Source of the DNA: Bacteroidales bacterium
GTDB lineage: Bacteria; Bacteroidota; Bacteroidia; Bacteroidales; F082
Direction: 5' to 3'
DNA: 64,000 nucleotides
Assembly: GCA_029983675.1 (NCBI GenBank)
Contig: JASBYY010000005.1
Coordinates: 9,757-73,756 of the forward strand
Numbering within the stretch: the first letter of the stretch is position 1; each line of letters begins with the position of its first letter. A program made the translations under genes and the position numbers. Shown here piece after piece: positions 34,848 to 44,289 of the stretch. A model generated the notes under the pieces. The model did not search any database. It saw nothing but the letters and a program-made list of their open reading frames with translations, and was not told where the DNA came from.

Positions 34848-35372
34848 TTACTGTAAATACATATCAATCAATCCAAAAGGTGCTTTTACATAAAGTGTTT
34901 TATTATTCCTGTCAACCTTTTGGATCACTTCGTCTATGATGGGTATCAGCACTTCTTTTCCTTCCACAAGAATTTGAATGATAGCCTGTGTCGGGTATTC
35001 GAGGATTTCATTAATCGTTCCTATCTCACCGTGTTGGGCATCCACAACTTTGAATCCTTTCACTTCATGATAGTAAAACTGTTTTCCATCGAGTTTGGGC
35101 AACATCGTGACGGGAAGATAAACCGGTTTTCCAACAAGACGTGTCGCCTTTTGAACATCATCAATATCTTGAAAACCAATGTAAAATTTATCATCATTTA
35201 AAGTGATGGTTTTGATAAAAAACGGGGTCAGAACCTTGTTGATTTCCAAAAAGAAACATTTCACCTTAAGGTAGGCTTCTGGTGTGTCGGCATCTATCTT
35301 AATGGTCAGTTCTCCCTTCAAGCCGTGTGTTTTGGAAACGTGTCCCAAATAAAAGCAGTCTTCTTTCTTCAT
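34848..35372 (-). CDS. rimM: Ribosome maturation factor RimM
   Basis: 174 residues. It binds S19 and assists maturation of the 30S head. 'FYLGHVSKTHGLKGELTIKID' is the N-terminal beta-barrel motif, and 'QFYYHEVKGFKVVDAQHGEIGTI' with 'VLIPIIDEVIQKVDRNNKTLYV' forms the PRC-barrel half. Usual partners rpsP and trmD are not adjacent, which is common in Bacteroidota. Confidence 0.93.
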   Translation of the reverse strand: MKKEDCFYLGHVSKTHGLKGELTIKIDADTPEAYLKVKCFFLEINKVLTPFFIKTITLNDDKFYIGFQDIDDVQKATRLVGKPVYLPVTMLPKLDGKQFYYHEVKGFKVVDAQHGEIGTINEILEYPTQAIIQILVEGKEVLIPIIDEVIQKVDRNNKTLYVKAPFGLIDMYLQ

Positions 35373-35389
35373 TGTTCCGGTTTAGGATG

Positions 35390-35397
35390 CAAAAATA
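35390..35397 (-). promoter_or_regulatory. -7 box of rimM
   Basis: Minus-strand TATTTTTG followed by C, 18 bp upstream of the ATG. Confidence 0.55.
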
Positions 35398-35467
35398 GTC
35401 AAAACCAGCGTAATAATGAATTCGCTCAAAATTAAAGAGGGATTCGATATCCGCCTTCTATTTTCAT

Positions 35468-35475
35468 TATTTTTG
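35468..35475 (+). promoter_or_regulatory. -7 box of the permease gene
   Basis: TATTTTTG, 19 bp before the ATG at 35495; divergent from rimM. Confidence 0.55.
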
Positions 35476-35494
35476 CACCATTAATTTCATACCG

Positions 35495-36652
35495 ATGCGA
35501 GAATTTTTGGAACTTTTTACTGACGTCTTGAAAAACAGCATATTAATTACCGGTTTGGTGACCATCATGATGCTGATGATCGAGTATGTCAATATCCATT
35601 CACACGGACGCCTGTTCGGCAAGTTGCGTGGAAATCGCTTTGGACAGGTGCTTTTGGGTGCTTGCTTGGGACTCATTCCCGGCTGCTTGGGCGGTTTTGC
35701 CACGGTTTCGTTGTTTTCGCACAAATTGTTGAGTTTTGGCGCCTTGGTCGCCATGATGATTGCCTCCTCGGGCGATGAGGCTTTTGTCATGCTGGCCACC
35801 ATTCCGAAGCAGGCTCTTGTGCTGGGGGCATTGTTGTTTGTCATTGCGGTTGTTGTGGGCGTTCTCGTTGACCGTTTTCCGGGCAAATTGCAAAAGACAA
35901 GGCGTATGGGTTGCGACGAGTCATACCAACTGCATGATGCCGACGATGAAAGTCATTCCACACATGAAAAGCCTTCATTCAAAAATTTGAGAAAAGCCGG
36001 TGTGGAACGCATTGTTTTGCTCGCTGGTGTGATCCTGTTTATTACCACCCTTTCCTTAGGTGCTTTGGAGCATAACCACGGACATGAAAGTGCCACTCTT
36101 TCTACTGAACCGACAGTTGAAGTAGAAAGTACTAATAATGTTGTAAATCAAGAGTTTCATACACAAGGAAGCACCTTGAATATTTTTGATGAATACTGGC
36201 TCAATTTGATCTTCGCCATCATCAGTCTGTTTGTCGTGTATTTTATTGCAACAGCGAGCCAACATGTGGTCAAGGAACACTTATGGAACCATATCATCAG
36301 CAAACATTTCCTTTTGATTTTCGCTTGGACTTTCGGTGCATTGCTTGTCATACAAATAGGGCTGCATTATTTTGATATTGAATCACGGATCAGCTCCAAT
36401 GTACCGTGGATGATTTTGTTAGCGGTTCTGATCGGCATTATTCCCGAATCGGGTCCGCATTTGATCTTCGTAATGTTATTCGCATCTGGCGTGATACCCT
36501 TCTCGGTGTTGCTTGCCAGTTCCATTTCACAAGACGGACACTCGTCGATACCGTTATTGGCGGAAAGCAAGATGGGGTTTCTGAAAGCAAAGGCCATCAA
36601 CACGGTTGTCGCCGTCTTTTGCGGTTATTTATGCTATTTTATCGGCTTTTGA
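35495..36652 (+). CDS. Putative 10-TM manganese/heavy-metal exporter-like permease
   Basis: 385 residues with about ten hydrophobic segments. The two halves carry matching motifs: 'GLIPGCLGGFATVSLFSHKLLSFGALVAMM' in the first and 'GIIPESGPHLIFVMLFASGVIPFSVLLA' in the second, an inverted internal repeat characteristic of the ArsP_2/'putative manganese transporter' family. A soluble His-rich linker ('HDADDESHSTHEKP', 'EHNHGHESAT') separates them and could bind metal. Substrate is inferred, not shown. Confidence 0.8.
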   Translation: MREFLELFTDVLKNSILITGLVTIMMLMIEYVNIHSHGRLFGKLRGNRFGQVLLGACLGLIPGCLGGFATVSLFSHKLLSFGALVAMMIASSGDEAFVMLATIPKQALVLGALLFVIAVVVGVLVDRFPGKLQKTRRMGCDESYQLHDADDESHSTHEKPSFKNLRKAGVERIVLLAGVILFITTLSLGALEHNHGHESATLSTEPTVEVESTNNVVNQEFHTQGSTLNIFDEYWLNLIFAIISLFVVYFIATASQHVVKEHLWNHIISKHFLLIFAWTFGALLVIQIGLHYFDIESRISSNVPWMILLAVLIGIIPESGPHLIFVMLFASGVIPFSVLLASSISQDGHSSIPLLAESKMGFLKAKAINTVVAVFCGYLCYFIGF

Positions 36653-36696
36653 TCGGTTTTCCCGAATCAATGCGATGTAAGAGAAGCGGATTTTTG

Positions 36697-36704
36697 TAAC
36701 TTTG
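36697..36704 (+). promoter_or_regulatory. -7 box of the UspA gene
   Basis: TAACTTTG, 18 bp before the ATG at 36723. It rules out the more upstream in-frame start. Confidence 0.55.
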
Positions 36705-36722
36705 TCCTCAAATATTCATAAA

Positions 36723-37520
36723 ATGAAAATCATCCTTGCCACCGATTTCAGTCAGGAAAACCAGACCTTGGTTCCATACGCCCTCGATTTATTGAAAGAA
36801 ACTGGCGGCACCATTGTGCTTTTTCATGCCTTCCATGAAGACGACAATGTCACGAAATCAAGTGCGCTTGCAAAAATGGACAGTTGCGTTGCCTTGTTGA
36901 ACGACGGTATCAACACCCTGCAGGCGGAACACATCAAAATCGTTCCCAGATTTGAGATCGGTGACCCCGAAACATTGCTATTGCGGCTTATTGCTTCGGA
37001 AAAGGCGGACCTTGTGCTGATGGGCACGCGCGGCAGAGGGCACAAGAGGTTTTTGGAAGGCAGCCTGTCGAAAAAACTCATGCTAGAATCGCCGGTGCCC
37101 CTGCTTTCGATACACGAAGAATACCAATACAAGCCGAACAGCGAAGTGCTTTACGCCACAAGTCTCAATAAGTCGGATGTAAAAAACATCTCAAAGATCT
37201 TTGAATTGCTGAAACCGTTCAATCCCCATCTGCATGTCATCCATTTCATCCTTGACCAGGAACCCGAAAAGGCGTCGAAAGCCATGAAGAAACTCGAAGA
37301 CAGCCTGAAATACATGGACTTTGCCGACCATATTACCTATAAGTTTGTGAACACCACCAGCACAAAATCGGCGATGAAAACCTATTGCGAGGAGAACCAG
37401 ATTTCATTGGCCGCCTTCATTCCCTACCGCAAACGCTTCTACCATCTGTTTTACAAAGATACGTTTACAAAAGAAGATTTTTACGACCTGCACATTCCGC
37501 TGCTGACTTTTAAGAGATGA
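36723..37520 (+). CDS. Universal stress protein (UspA family)
   Basis: 265 residues with two Usp-like halves. The first half has 'KIILATDFSQENQTLVPYALDLL' and the ATP-binding motif GTRGRGHKRFLEGSLSKKL (G-x2-G-x9-G-S), and should bind ATP. The second half (from about residue 140) retains the fold pattern but lacks the glycine motif. Cytoplasmic stress role, exact function unknown. It lies 70 bp downstream of the permease with its own promoter. Confidence 0.88.
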   Translation: MKIILATDFSQENQTLVPYALDLLKETGGTIVLFHAFHEDDNVTKSSALAKMDSCVALLNDGINTLQAEHIKIVPRFEIGDPETLLLRLIASEKADLVLMGTRGRGHKRFLEGSLSKKLMLESPVPLLSIHEEYQYKPNSEVLYATSLNKSDVKNISKIFELLKPFNPHLHVIHFILDQEPEKASKAMKKLEDSLKYMDFADHITYKFVNTTSTKSAMKTYCEENQISLAAFIPYRKRFYHLFYKDTFTKEDFYDLHIPLLTFKR

Positions 37521-37538
37521 ATGGAGATCGTTTGATGT

Positions 37539-38009
37539 TCAAATCAGGTTTTGTCTTCCGTTGAGAACCGCTGACTGCAGCACATCACCTTTATACGACA
37601 ATTTGAGGGAGAAAAATGGCCCTTCCTCATCGATCAGTTTGAGAAAAATCTTGTCGCCCTGCCAAGAAGCAAGTTCGCCAAGATGCCGCTTGTCAATCCA
37701 TTCCAACTCACCTTCGTCGCAATCGATAGGAGTTCCCTCCCATGCTGTGCATACAAAGATGTGCATCTGTTCGGCCGGCCAGATGTCGGAAACAAATGTT
37801 ACGATGCCACAATAACGCCATTCAACGACATCGAATCCCGTTTCCTCCTTCACCTCTCGGCGCATACATTCTTCAGGACTTTCGCCTTCTTCGAACTTGC
37901 CTCCTACGCCTATCCATTTATCATGATTTTCGTCTCCCGATTTTTTGGTACGATGCAGCATCAGGTATTGTCCGTCAGCCTCCATGTAACATTGCGTGGT
38001 TTGTTTCAT
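37539..38009 (-). CDS. Nudix hydrolase (8-oxo-dGTPase-like)
   Basis: 156 residues. The Nudix box GGKFEEGESPEECMRREVKEETG is complete apart from normal variation (G-x5-E-x7-REVxEExG). 'QCYMEADGQYLMLHRTKK' upstream and 'WPAEQMHIFVCTAWEGTP' downstream resemble MutT/YtkD enzymes that hydrolyse 8-oxo-dGTP. Substrate remains inferred. Same strand as gdhA, 76 bp downstream of it with a weak hairpin between. Confidence 0.88.
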   Translation of the reverse strand: MKQTTQCYMEADGQYLMLHRTKKSGDENHDKWIGVGGKFEEGESPEECMRREVKEETGFDVVEWRYCGIVTFVSDIWPAEQMHIFVCTAWEGTPIDCDEGELEWIDKRHLGELASWQGDKIFLKLIDEEGPFFSLKLSYKGDVLQSAVLNGRQNLI

Positions 38010-38033
38010 TGGGCATTAGTGTTTGAAAATGGC

Positions 38034-38057
38034 AAAGGCGGCCTTACGACCGCCCTT
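38034..38057 (-). terminator. Weak hairpin after gdhA
   Basis: AAAGGCGG (38034-38041) pairs with CCGCCCTT (38050-38057), one mismatch, with no good T-run. It may attenuate read-through into the Nudix gene. Confidence 0.4.
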
Positions 38058-38085
38058 GCTGAATGATGATGGTTCGTCATCAAAA

Positions 38086-39429
38086 TTAGACGATACCTTG
38101 AGCAAGCATAGCTTTGGCAACACGCATGAAGCCAGCGATGTTAGCGCCCTTCACGTAGTTGATGCTGCCATCGGCTTGTTTACCGTATTCCACGCACATG
38201 TCATAAATGTCGTTCATGATCTTGTGGAGTTTCTGGTCAACTTCAGCGGCCGTCCAGTTGATGTGACCGGCGTTCTGGCTGATTTCGAGACCTGATGTTG
38301 ACACACCACCGGCGTTGACAGCCTTACCAGGAGCAAACGGAATGCCTGCATTCTGGATAGCAGCGATAGCGGCGGGCTGGCAACCCATGTTGGAGATTTC
38401 GGCAACATACTGCACCTTATTGGCGATCAGCATCTTGGCATCTTCTTCGTTCATTTCATTCTGGAAGGCGCTCGGGCAAGCGATGTCGCACTTCACGCTC
38501 CAAGCCTTTTTGCCGGGTGTGAAGATGGCTTTGCCGGGGAACTTGTCGGCCATATCCTGAACCTTGTTACGACGTGAGTCGCGCATGACCAGCATATAGT
38601 CAATCATTTCCTTGTCAATACCGTTCGGCAGTTCGCAAACGCCATCGGGTCCTGACAGAGCGACGACCTTAGCACCCAGTTCGGTAGCCTTGGTGGCAGC
38701 ACCCCATGCCACATTGCCGAAGCCAGAGAGGGCAATGGTCTTGCCATTCATAGTTTCGCCTTTCTGACGCACCATGCGGTCAACGTAGTACATGGCACCG
38801 AAACCGGTGGCTTCAGGACGGATCAAAGAGCCACCCCAGCCGTAGGCTTTGCCTGTCAAGGCACCTGTGCTATGCTCACGAGCCAATTTCTTGTACATGC
38901 CGTACATGTAGCCAATTTCACGGCCACCTACGCCAACGTCACCAGCGGGTGAATCCTGATCGGGACCGATGTTTCTCCAAAGTTCGTACATGAAAGCTTG
39001 GCAGAAACGCATGACTTCGGCGTCGGACTTGCCTGTCGGGTCGAAGTCGGCACCGCCTTTACCACCGCCCAAAGGCAGATTGGTCAGCGAGTTCTTGAAG
39101 ATCTGTTCAAAGCCCAAGAATTTCAGCATGGAAACATTCACTGCGGGGTGGAAACGGAGACCGCCTTTGTATGCGCCGAGAGCGGCGTTGTACTGAACGC
39201 GGTAGCCCAAGTTGGTCTGAACCTGTCCTTTGTCGTCAACCCAAGTCACACGGAAAGTGAAAACGCGATCGGGTTCAACAAGACGTTCAACGATCTTTGC
39301 AGCTTCAAATTCAGGATGCTGGTTGTACACTTCTTCTACGGATTCGAGAACTTCGCGCACGGCCTGCAAATACTCATTTTCGCCTGGATGTTTGGCTTCC
39401 AGAGCGGCCATAATGTCATTTACTTTCAT
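38086..39429 (-). CDS. gdhA: NADP-type glutamate dehydrogenase
   Basis: 447 residues, the length of hexameric NADP-specific enzymes. It interconverts glutamate and 2-oxoglutarate plus ammonia. 'GGLRFHPAVNVSMLKFLGFEQIFKNSLTNLPLGGGKGG' holds the substrate-binding lysines, 'GKTIALSGFGNVAWGAATKATELGAKVV' the dinucleotide fold. In an amino-acid fermenter it links ammonia and redox balance. A promoter lies 58 bp upstream. Confidence 0.97.
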   Translation of the reverse strand: MKVNDIMAALEAKHPGENEYLQAVREVLESVEEVYNQHPEFEAAKIVERLVEPDRVFTFRVTWVDDKGQVQTNLGYRVQYNAALGAYKGGLRFHPAVNVSMLKFLGFEQIFKNSLTNLPLGGGKGGADFDPTGKSDAEVMRFCQAFMYELWRNIGPDQDSPAGDVGVGGREIGYMYGMYKKLAREHSTGALTGKAYGWGGSLIRPEATGFGAMYYVDRMVRQKGETMNGKTIALSGFGNVAWGAATKATELGAKVVALSGPDGVCELPNGIDKEMIDYMLVMRDSRRNKVQDMADKFPGKAIFTPGKKAWSVKCDIACPSAFQNEMNEEDAKMLIANKVQYVAEISNMGCQPAAIAAIQNAGIPFAPGKAVNAGGVSTSGLEISQNAGHINWTAAEVDQKLHKIMNDIYDMCVEYGKQADGSINYVKGANIAGFMRVAKAMLAQGIV

Positions 39430-39486
39430 TTTGTTACAATTATGTATTTATAGGTTAATTAATAAAACTTATTTCCTAAGACTTTG

Positions 39487-39494
39487 CAAAGGTA
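39487..39494 (-). promoter_or_regulatory. -7 box of gdhA
   Basis: Minus-strand TACCTTTG followed by CAAAG. Confidence 0.55.
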
Positions 39495-39589
39495 GGACTT
39501 TTAATTCAACTAATATCCTTTTTTCAAGAAATTATTTTTCTCACTTCCCGCATCTGCATAAAGCATTGCATCGACGGCTTTTCACCGGT

Positions 39590-40873
39590 TCAATAGCCGT
39601 ATTTTTCCCTCCATTTGTCTTGCAAATTCTTTCTCAGCTCACGTTCACGCGGATTGTCCTGCGGATCGTATAACGTGGTGCCGCTGATGGCTTCGGGAAG
39701 AAACTCCTGCTCCACAAAATTTCCCTGATAGGCGTGGGCGTATTTGTAGTCCTGTCCATAGCCAATGTCTTTCATCAGTTTGGTAGGAGCATTGCGCAGA
39801 TGCAACGGCACGTTCAAATCGCCGGTTTGACGCACCAAGGCTTGGGCGGCATCGATGGCGGCCACAGCCGCATTGCTCTTGACCGACGAAGCCAAGTAAA
39901 TGACGGTTTGCGACAAGATGATACGGCTTTCGGGCCAGCCTATTTTGTTCACCGCATCAAAACAGGTGTTGGTCAGCAACAGCGCATTGGGATTGGCGTT
40001 GCCAATGTCCTCGGAAGCTAAAATCAACATGCGACGGGCGATAAAAAGCGAATCCTCCCCCGCCTCAATCATACGGGCAAGGTAATACAATGCAGCGTTC
40101 GGGTCGCTGCCGCGTATTGACTTGATGAAGGCTGAAATGATGTCGTAGTGCATCTCGCCCATCTTGTCGTATTTTGTGATGTTGCTTTGGATACATTCCG
40201 TCGTAAACGCATTGGTCACGACAAGTTCCTTATCCTTGCCATGCAGGTCGTCTAACGAATCGACAACGATTTCTATGGCATTCAGCAGTTTACGCCCATC
40301 GCCGCCACTGATTTGAAGCAAGGCATCGGTTTCCTTTAAGATGATTTTCTTGTCGTAATCCGTTTCCAATGCATGTACGGCCTTTTGGAGCAGGATTTCC
40401 AAATCCGGTTTGTCAAGCGCCTTCAGCACATACACCTGACAGCGCGACAGCAACGGCGAGATCACTTCAAAGCTCGGGTTTTCTGTTGTCGCCCCAATGA
40501 GGGTGACCAGTCCCTTTTCGACGGCACCGAGTAGCGAATCCTGCTGCGACTTGCTGAAACGGTGTATCTCGTCGATAAACAGAATGGGGGCTTCGGGCGA
40601 CATGCGGGCGCGGTCGATGACTTCGCGTACATCCTTCACACCACTATTGATAGCGCTCAACTGGAAGAACTGTCGCCTCACCTGCTTGGAGATAATGAAA
40701 GCCAAGGTGGTCTTTCCCACGCCGGGCGGCCCCCAGAATATCATGGACGGCACACGGCCGCTCTCAATGGCACGGCGTAACACGGCGTTTTCGCCAATCA
40801 AATGACGCTGTCCGATATAATCGTCCAAAGACGATGGCCGAAGCCGTTCGGCTAATGGTGTGGTTGATTTCAT
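39590..40873 (-). CDS. rarA: Replication-associated recombination protein A (MgsA/RarA AAA+ ATPase)
   Basis: 427 residues. Walker A GPPGVGKTTLA (about residue 49), Walker B ILFIDEIHRFSKSQQD and sensor 'IGATTENPSFEV' are present. 'LAERLRPSSLDDYIGQRHL' at the N-terminus and 'GQDYKYAHAYQGNFVEQEFLPE' near the C-terminus are RarA-specific. It acts at stalled replication forks. Divergent from the dipeptidase gene. Confidence 0.96.
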   Translation of the reverse strand: MKSTTPLAERLRPSSLDDYIGQRHLIGENAVLRRAIESGRVPSMIFWGPPGVGKTTLAFIISKQVRRQFFQLSAINSGVKDVREVIDRARMSPEAPILFIDEIHRFSKSQQDSLLGAVEKGLVTLIGATTENPSFEVISPLLSRCQVYVLKALDKPDLEILLQKAVHALETDYDKKIILKETDALLQISGGDGRKLLNAIEIVVDSLDDLHGKDKELVVTNAFTTECIQSNITKYDKMGEMHYDIISAFIKSIRGSDPNAALYYLARMIEAGEDSLFIARRMLILASEDIGNANPNALLLTNTCFDAVNKIGWPESRIILSQTVIYLASSVKSNAAVAAIDAAQALVRQTGDLNVPLHLRNAPTKLMKDIGYGQDYKYAHAYQGNFVEQEFLPEAISGTTLYDPQDNPRERELRKNLQDKWREKYGY

Positions 40874-40963
40874 CGCAACTTAACATTAATAATTTGTCAA
40901 CAAATATCGTCATACATTCCCTGCATGATTTATAGGTCTGTCGAGACCGCCAAGTTGACGCAG

Positions 40964-40971
40964 CAAAGTTA
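40964..40971 (-). promoter_or_regulatory. -7 box of rarA
   Basis: Minus-strand TAACTTTG followed by CTGC, about 90 bp before the ATG. Confidence 0.45.
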
Positions 40972-41013
40972 TGAAATCGGCTTCATATTGCCACTATGAA
41001 ACATTTCTTTCGT

Positions 41014-41021
41014 TACATTTG
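41014..41021 (+). promoter_or_regulatory. -7 box of the C69 dipeptidase gene
   Basis: TACATTTG followed by CGC, 17 bp before the ATG at 41038. Confidence 0.55.
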
Positions 41022-41037
41022 CGCAAAATTTTAGCTC

Positions 41038-42762
41038 ATGAAGAAAAATACGTACCTTTTACTGCTTTTGATGCTGTTCGTTACGATCGACAAATCTCAA
41101 GCCTGCACCAACTTCTTGATCACTAAAGGCGCCTCTGTTGACGGCTCTACTTTCATCACCTATTGCGCTGACTCGCACATCCGCTACGGCGAGTTGTATT
41201 TCACGCCGGCTGCCGACTGGCCCCAAGGCAGTATGCGGATCTGCTACGACCGCAGCACCAATGCGCCTCGCGGTTCGGTGCCGCAACCGCCTCACACTTA
41301 CCAAGTTTTAGGTTATATCAATGAAAATCAAGTCGCCATCGGCGAGACTACTTTCGGTGGCCGCGAAGAACTCCTCGACCCCACCGGCATTGTGGACTAC
41401 GGTAGCCTGATGTTCATCGCCTTGGAGCGCAGCCGTTCGGCACGCGAAGCCATCAAAGTCATGGCGGATTTAGTCGAGGAATACGGTTACGGCAGCGACG
41501 GCGAGTCGTTTTCCATCAGCGATGCCAACGAAGTGTGGTACATGGAAATCATGCCAAAAGGCTTTACGCCAAAGGCAAACAAAGACGGCGACACCATCAA
41601 CGCCGACCGAGGTGCGGTATGGGTGGCCATCCGCATTCCCGACGGCTACATATCGGGACATGCCAACGCCGCACGCATCACTACGTTTCCGTTGCGCGAC
41701 GGCAAAAAGTCCATCACAGATAAGGACTGGAAAAAGCTCGACTGTCCCGAAGTCGAAGTGGTTTATAAGCATGATGTCATCGATGTCGCCCGTCGAAAAG
41801 GCTATTTCAAGGGTAAGGATGCGGATTTCGACTTCAGTGCGGCGTATGCCCCTGTCGATTTCTCGTCAGCACGCATTTGCGACCTTCGCGTTTGGATGAT
41901 GTTCAACGAAGTGTGCGACGGCATGGAGCAGTATTGGGCGTATGCCACCGGAAAAAACCTCACCCACGGTCGTATGCCGCTTTATATCAAACCCAACCGC
42001 AAAATCACCTTGAACGATGTTATGGGTTTTATGAGGAACCACTATCAAGGCACCGAGTTGGACAAGTCGAAAGGTGCCGGCGCCGGCCCGTTCGGTTCCC
42101 CTTATCGTTGCACCCCGCTTTATTGGAAATATGACGGAGAAACGTATTTTCACGAGCGTTGCACAGTTACGCAACAGACTGGATTTTCGTTTATTGCACA
42201 GTGCCGAAACTGGCTTCCAAACCCTATTGGCGGGATCATCTGGTTTGGCGTTGACGATACAAACTCGTCGGTTTACACCCCATTCTACAATGCCATCCGC
42301 GAGGTGCCCATCGAGTTCCGACAAGGCAACGGCGACATGCTCACCTACTCCGATAATGCCGCTTTCTGGGTCTTCAACCGTTTGGCGCATTTCAAATATC
42401 TGTTTTATAACCGTGTCATCGCCGACATTCAATTGGTGCAACAAGAGCTGGAGCGCAACTACCAAGAGCAAATTGCTGCAATCGATGCACAAGCTCTCGC
42501 CTACCTACAAAACGATCCGGAACAAGCCCGCGACTATCTGACCGATTTCGCACGCCAATCCGGACATCAAACGGTGCAGCGCTGGAAAGAACTCAGCAAC
42601 TATCTTTTGGTGAAGTATTTAGACAGCAACATCAAACAGGAAGAAAATGGGGCTTTCAAGCGGAACGGCTTTGGCTATCCTGCACGTCCACAACAAGCGG
42701 GCTATTCCGATTCGTGGAAGAAAAACACGGTGGATGAAATGAAGCAGACAGGAGAATTGTAG
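41038..42762 (+). CDS. Exported C69-family dipeptidase
   Basis: 574 residues. A signal peptide (MKKNTYLLLLLMLFVTIDKSQA) is followed directly by Cys23 in ACTNFLITKGAS, the N-terminal nucleophile of Ntn-hydrolase C69 peptidases (PepD-like), freed by processing. 'SDGESFSISDANEVWYMEI' is the family's conserved middle motif. It probably hydrolyses dipeptides in the periplasm, feeding the amino-acid fermentation routes encoded elsewhere in the window. Confidence 0.92.
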   Translation: MKKNTYLLLLLMLFVTIDKSQACTNFLITKGASVDGSTFITYCADSHIRYGELYFTPAADWPQGSMRICYDRSTNAPRGSVPQPPHTYQVLGYINENQVAIGETTFGGREELLDPTGIVDYGSLMFIALERSRSAREAIKVMADLVEEYGYGSDGESFSISDANEVWYMEIMPKGFTPKANKDGDTINADRGAVWVAIRIPDGYISGHANAARITTFPLRDGKKSITDKDWKKLDCPEVEVVYKHDVIDVARRKGYFKGKDADFDFSAAYAPVDFSSARICDLRVWMMFNEVCDGMEQYWAYATGKNLTHGRMPLYIKPNRKITLNDVMGFMRNHYQGTELDKSKGAGAGPFGSPYRCTPLYWKYDGETYFHERCTVTQQTGFSFIAQCRNWLPNPIGGIIWFGVDDTNSSVYTPFYNAIREVPIEFRQGNGDMLTYSDNAAFWVFNRLAHFKYLFYNRVIADIQLVQQELERNYQEQIAAIDAQALAYLQNDPEQARDYLTDFARQSGHQTVQRWKELSNYLLVKYLDSNIKQEENGAFKRNGFGYPARPQQAGYSDSWKKNTVDEMKQTGEL

Positions 42763-42842
42763 GCTTACACCTGAAAGCCCAAGGCAAAGAGGTTTACTCT
42801 TGCTTTTACAGCCCTATTTTCATCTTTCATCTGCATTTTTCG

Positions 42843-42850
42843 TATTTTTG
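42843..42850 (+). promoter_or_regulatory. -7 box of the GroES-like/ABC operon
   Basis: TATTTTTG, 33 bp before the ATG at 42884. Confidence 0.55.
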
Positions 42851-42883
42851 ACGATTGAAAGACACATAAGTCCCAAAGATATT

Positions 42884-43246
42884 ATGCACAGTATTGACAA
42901 TCTGATAGTTGTAGGTGACAGGGTATTGATCAAACCCAAGACCGCACCTGAAAAGACACGCTCCGGTCTGTTGTTGCCTGCGGGTTACAATGAAAAAGAG
43001 CCTATTCAAAGTGGCTATGTCATGAAATGCGGTCCCGGCATTCCGATTCCCGTTTCCAAAGATCCGGAAGAAGAGCCATGGAAGACCGATCAAGGATCAG
43101 ATTCACAGTACATTCCTCCCCAGGCACAAGTCGGCGACTTGGCTTTGTTCCTTCAAAAAAGCGCTGTGGAAATTGTTTATGGAGGCGAAAAATATTTCAT
43201 TGTTCCCAACAGTGCCATTTTGCTGTTAGAACGCAACGAGTTGTGA
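42884..43246 (+). CDS. GroES-like co-chaperonin-family protein
   Basis: 120 residues from MHSIDNLIVVGDRVLIKP. The Cpn10 fold is visible in 'GDRVLIKPKTAPEKTRSGLLLP', 'IQSGYVMKCGPG' and 'QVGDLALFLQKSAVEIVYGGEKYFIVPNSAILLL'. The mobile-loop position has 'TRSGLLLPAGYNEKEP' and an insert of about 25 residues rich in Pro/Glu ('SKDPEEEPWKTDQGSD') is present where GroES has a short turn. No groEL follows. Only 2 bp separate it from the ABC permease start, so it is co-transcribed with a transporter. Confidence 0.8.
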   Translation: MHSIDNLIVVGDRVLIKPKTAPEKTRSGLLLPAGYNEKEPIQSGYVMKCGPGIPIPVSKDPEEEPWKTDQGSDSQYIPPQAQVGDLALFLQKSAVEIVYGGEKYFIVPNSAILLLERNEL

Positions 43247-43248
43247 CC

Positions 43249-44289
43249 ATGGGCACCACGGGACGTAAGGCGGGATTCTGGATGCCGACGCTGATTCTTT
43301 TGGTCGGGATGTTATTGTTTGCCCTAAATCTGTTAATAGGTTCAGTGTCTATTCCGTTTTCCGATTTCATTGATGCCGTTTTCCATAATGCAGATACCAC
43401 TTCACGTTCCATTATCTTGGAATACCGTTTGCCACAAGCGCTAACAGCCCTATTGGCGGGCATGGGACTATCGGTTTCGGGGCTGCTGATGCAGACACTT
43501 TTTCGCAATCCATTGGCAGACCCTTCGATATTAGGCATCAGCAGTGGTGCCAGTTTGGGCGTGGCTTTTTCCGTATTGATGGCTGGCAGCATCAGTAGTA
43601 TCGCCCTGAGTGGCATGACGTGGTGGACGACAATAGGTGCTGCCAGCGCAGCATTCGTAGGCGCTTTTTTAGTGTTGCTTCTTATTCTTGCAGTTAGCAC
43701 AAGGTTGAGGAACATGGTCAGCCTGATACTTGTAGGTATCATGATCGCTTACATTGCAAGTTCCGTGACCGATATGCTGAAGTTTTTCAGCCGAAAAGAA
43801 GATGTGCATTCCTTTGTAATATGGGGCATGGGCAGTTTTTCCGCCGTAACAAAAGCCCAGCTTCCTTTTCTCGCCTCTTGCATTGGCATCGGCGTTGTGG
43901 CTTCATTCTTTCTTTCCAAAACGCTCAATCTGCTGCTATTGGGCGACCGCTATGCCGAAAACCTTGGCGTGAACACCCGCCGTTCCAGCATGATTATCAT
44001 ATTGGTTTCGGGGTTTCTGACCGCTATTGTCACAGCTTTTTGCGGCCCCATTGCCTTTTTAGGCCTTGCGGTGCCGCACATTGCCCGTTTCCTCTTTCGA
44101 AGCAGCAATCACAAAGTACTGATTCCCACAACTATACTTATTGGAACGGATTTGGCACTGTTGTGCAATCTCATCGCTCGCCTTCCCGGTTTTGAAGGCA
44201 ATCTGCCCATTAATTCCGTCACGGCACTGATAGGTGCCCCTATTGTGATCTGGGTTATTTTCCACCGTCAAAATATCTTGAAGAAATGA
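43249..44289 (+). CDS. FecCD-family ABC transporter permease
   Basis: 346 residues with about ten membrane segments. 'LEYRLPQALTALLAGMGLSVSGLLMQTLFRNPLADPSILGISSGASLG' is the classical FecCD/BtuC signature, and 'GPIAFLGLAVPHIARFLF' the cytoplasmic coupling motif. It imports ferric siderophore, haem or cobalamin; the substrate is not determined. It overlaps the ATPase gene by 4 bp (ATGA). The chosen ATG lies 2 bp after the GroES-like stop. Confidence 0.93.
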   Translation: MGTTGRKAGFWMPTLILLVGMLLFALNLLIGSVSIPFSDFIDAVFHNADTTSRSIILEYRLPQALTALLAGMGLSVSGLLMQTLFRNPLADPSILGISSGASLGVAFSVLMAGSISSIALSGMTWWTTIGAASAAFVGAFLVLLLILAVSTRLRNMVSLILVGIMIAYIASSVTDMLKFFSRKEDVHSFVIWGMGSFSAVTKAQLPFLASCIGIGVVASFFLSKTLNLLLLGDRYAENLGVNTRRSSMIIILVSGFLTAIVTAFCGPIAFLGLAVPHIARFLFRSSNHKVLIPTTILIGTDLALLCNLIARLPGFEGNLPINSVTALIGAPIVIWVIFHRQNILKK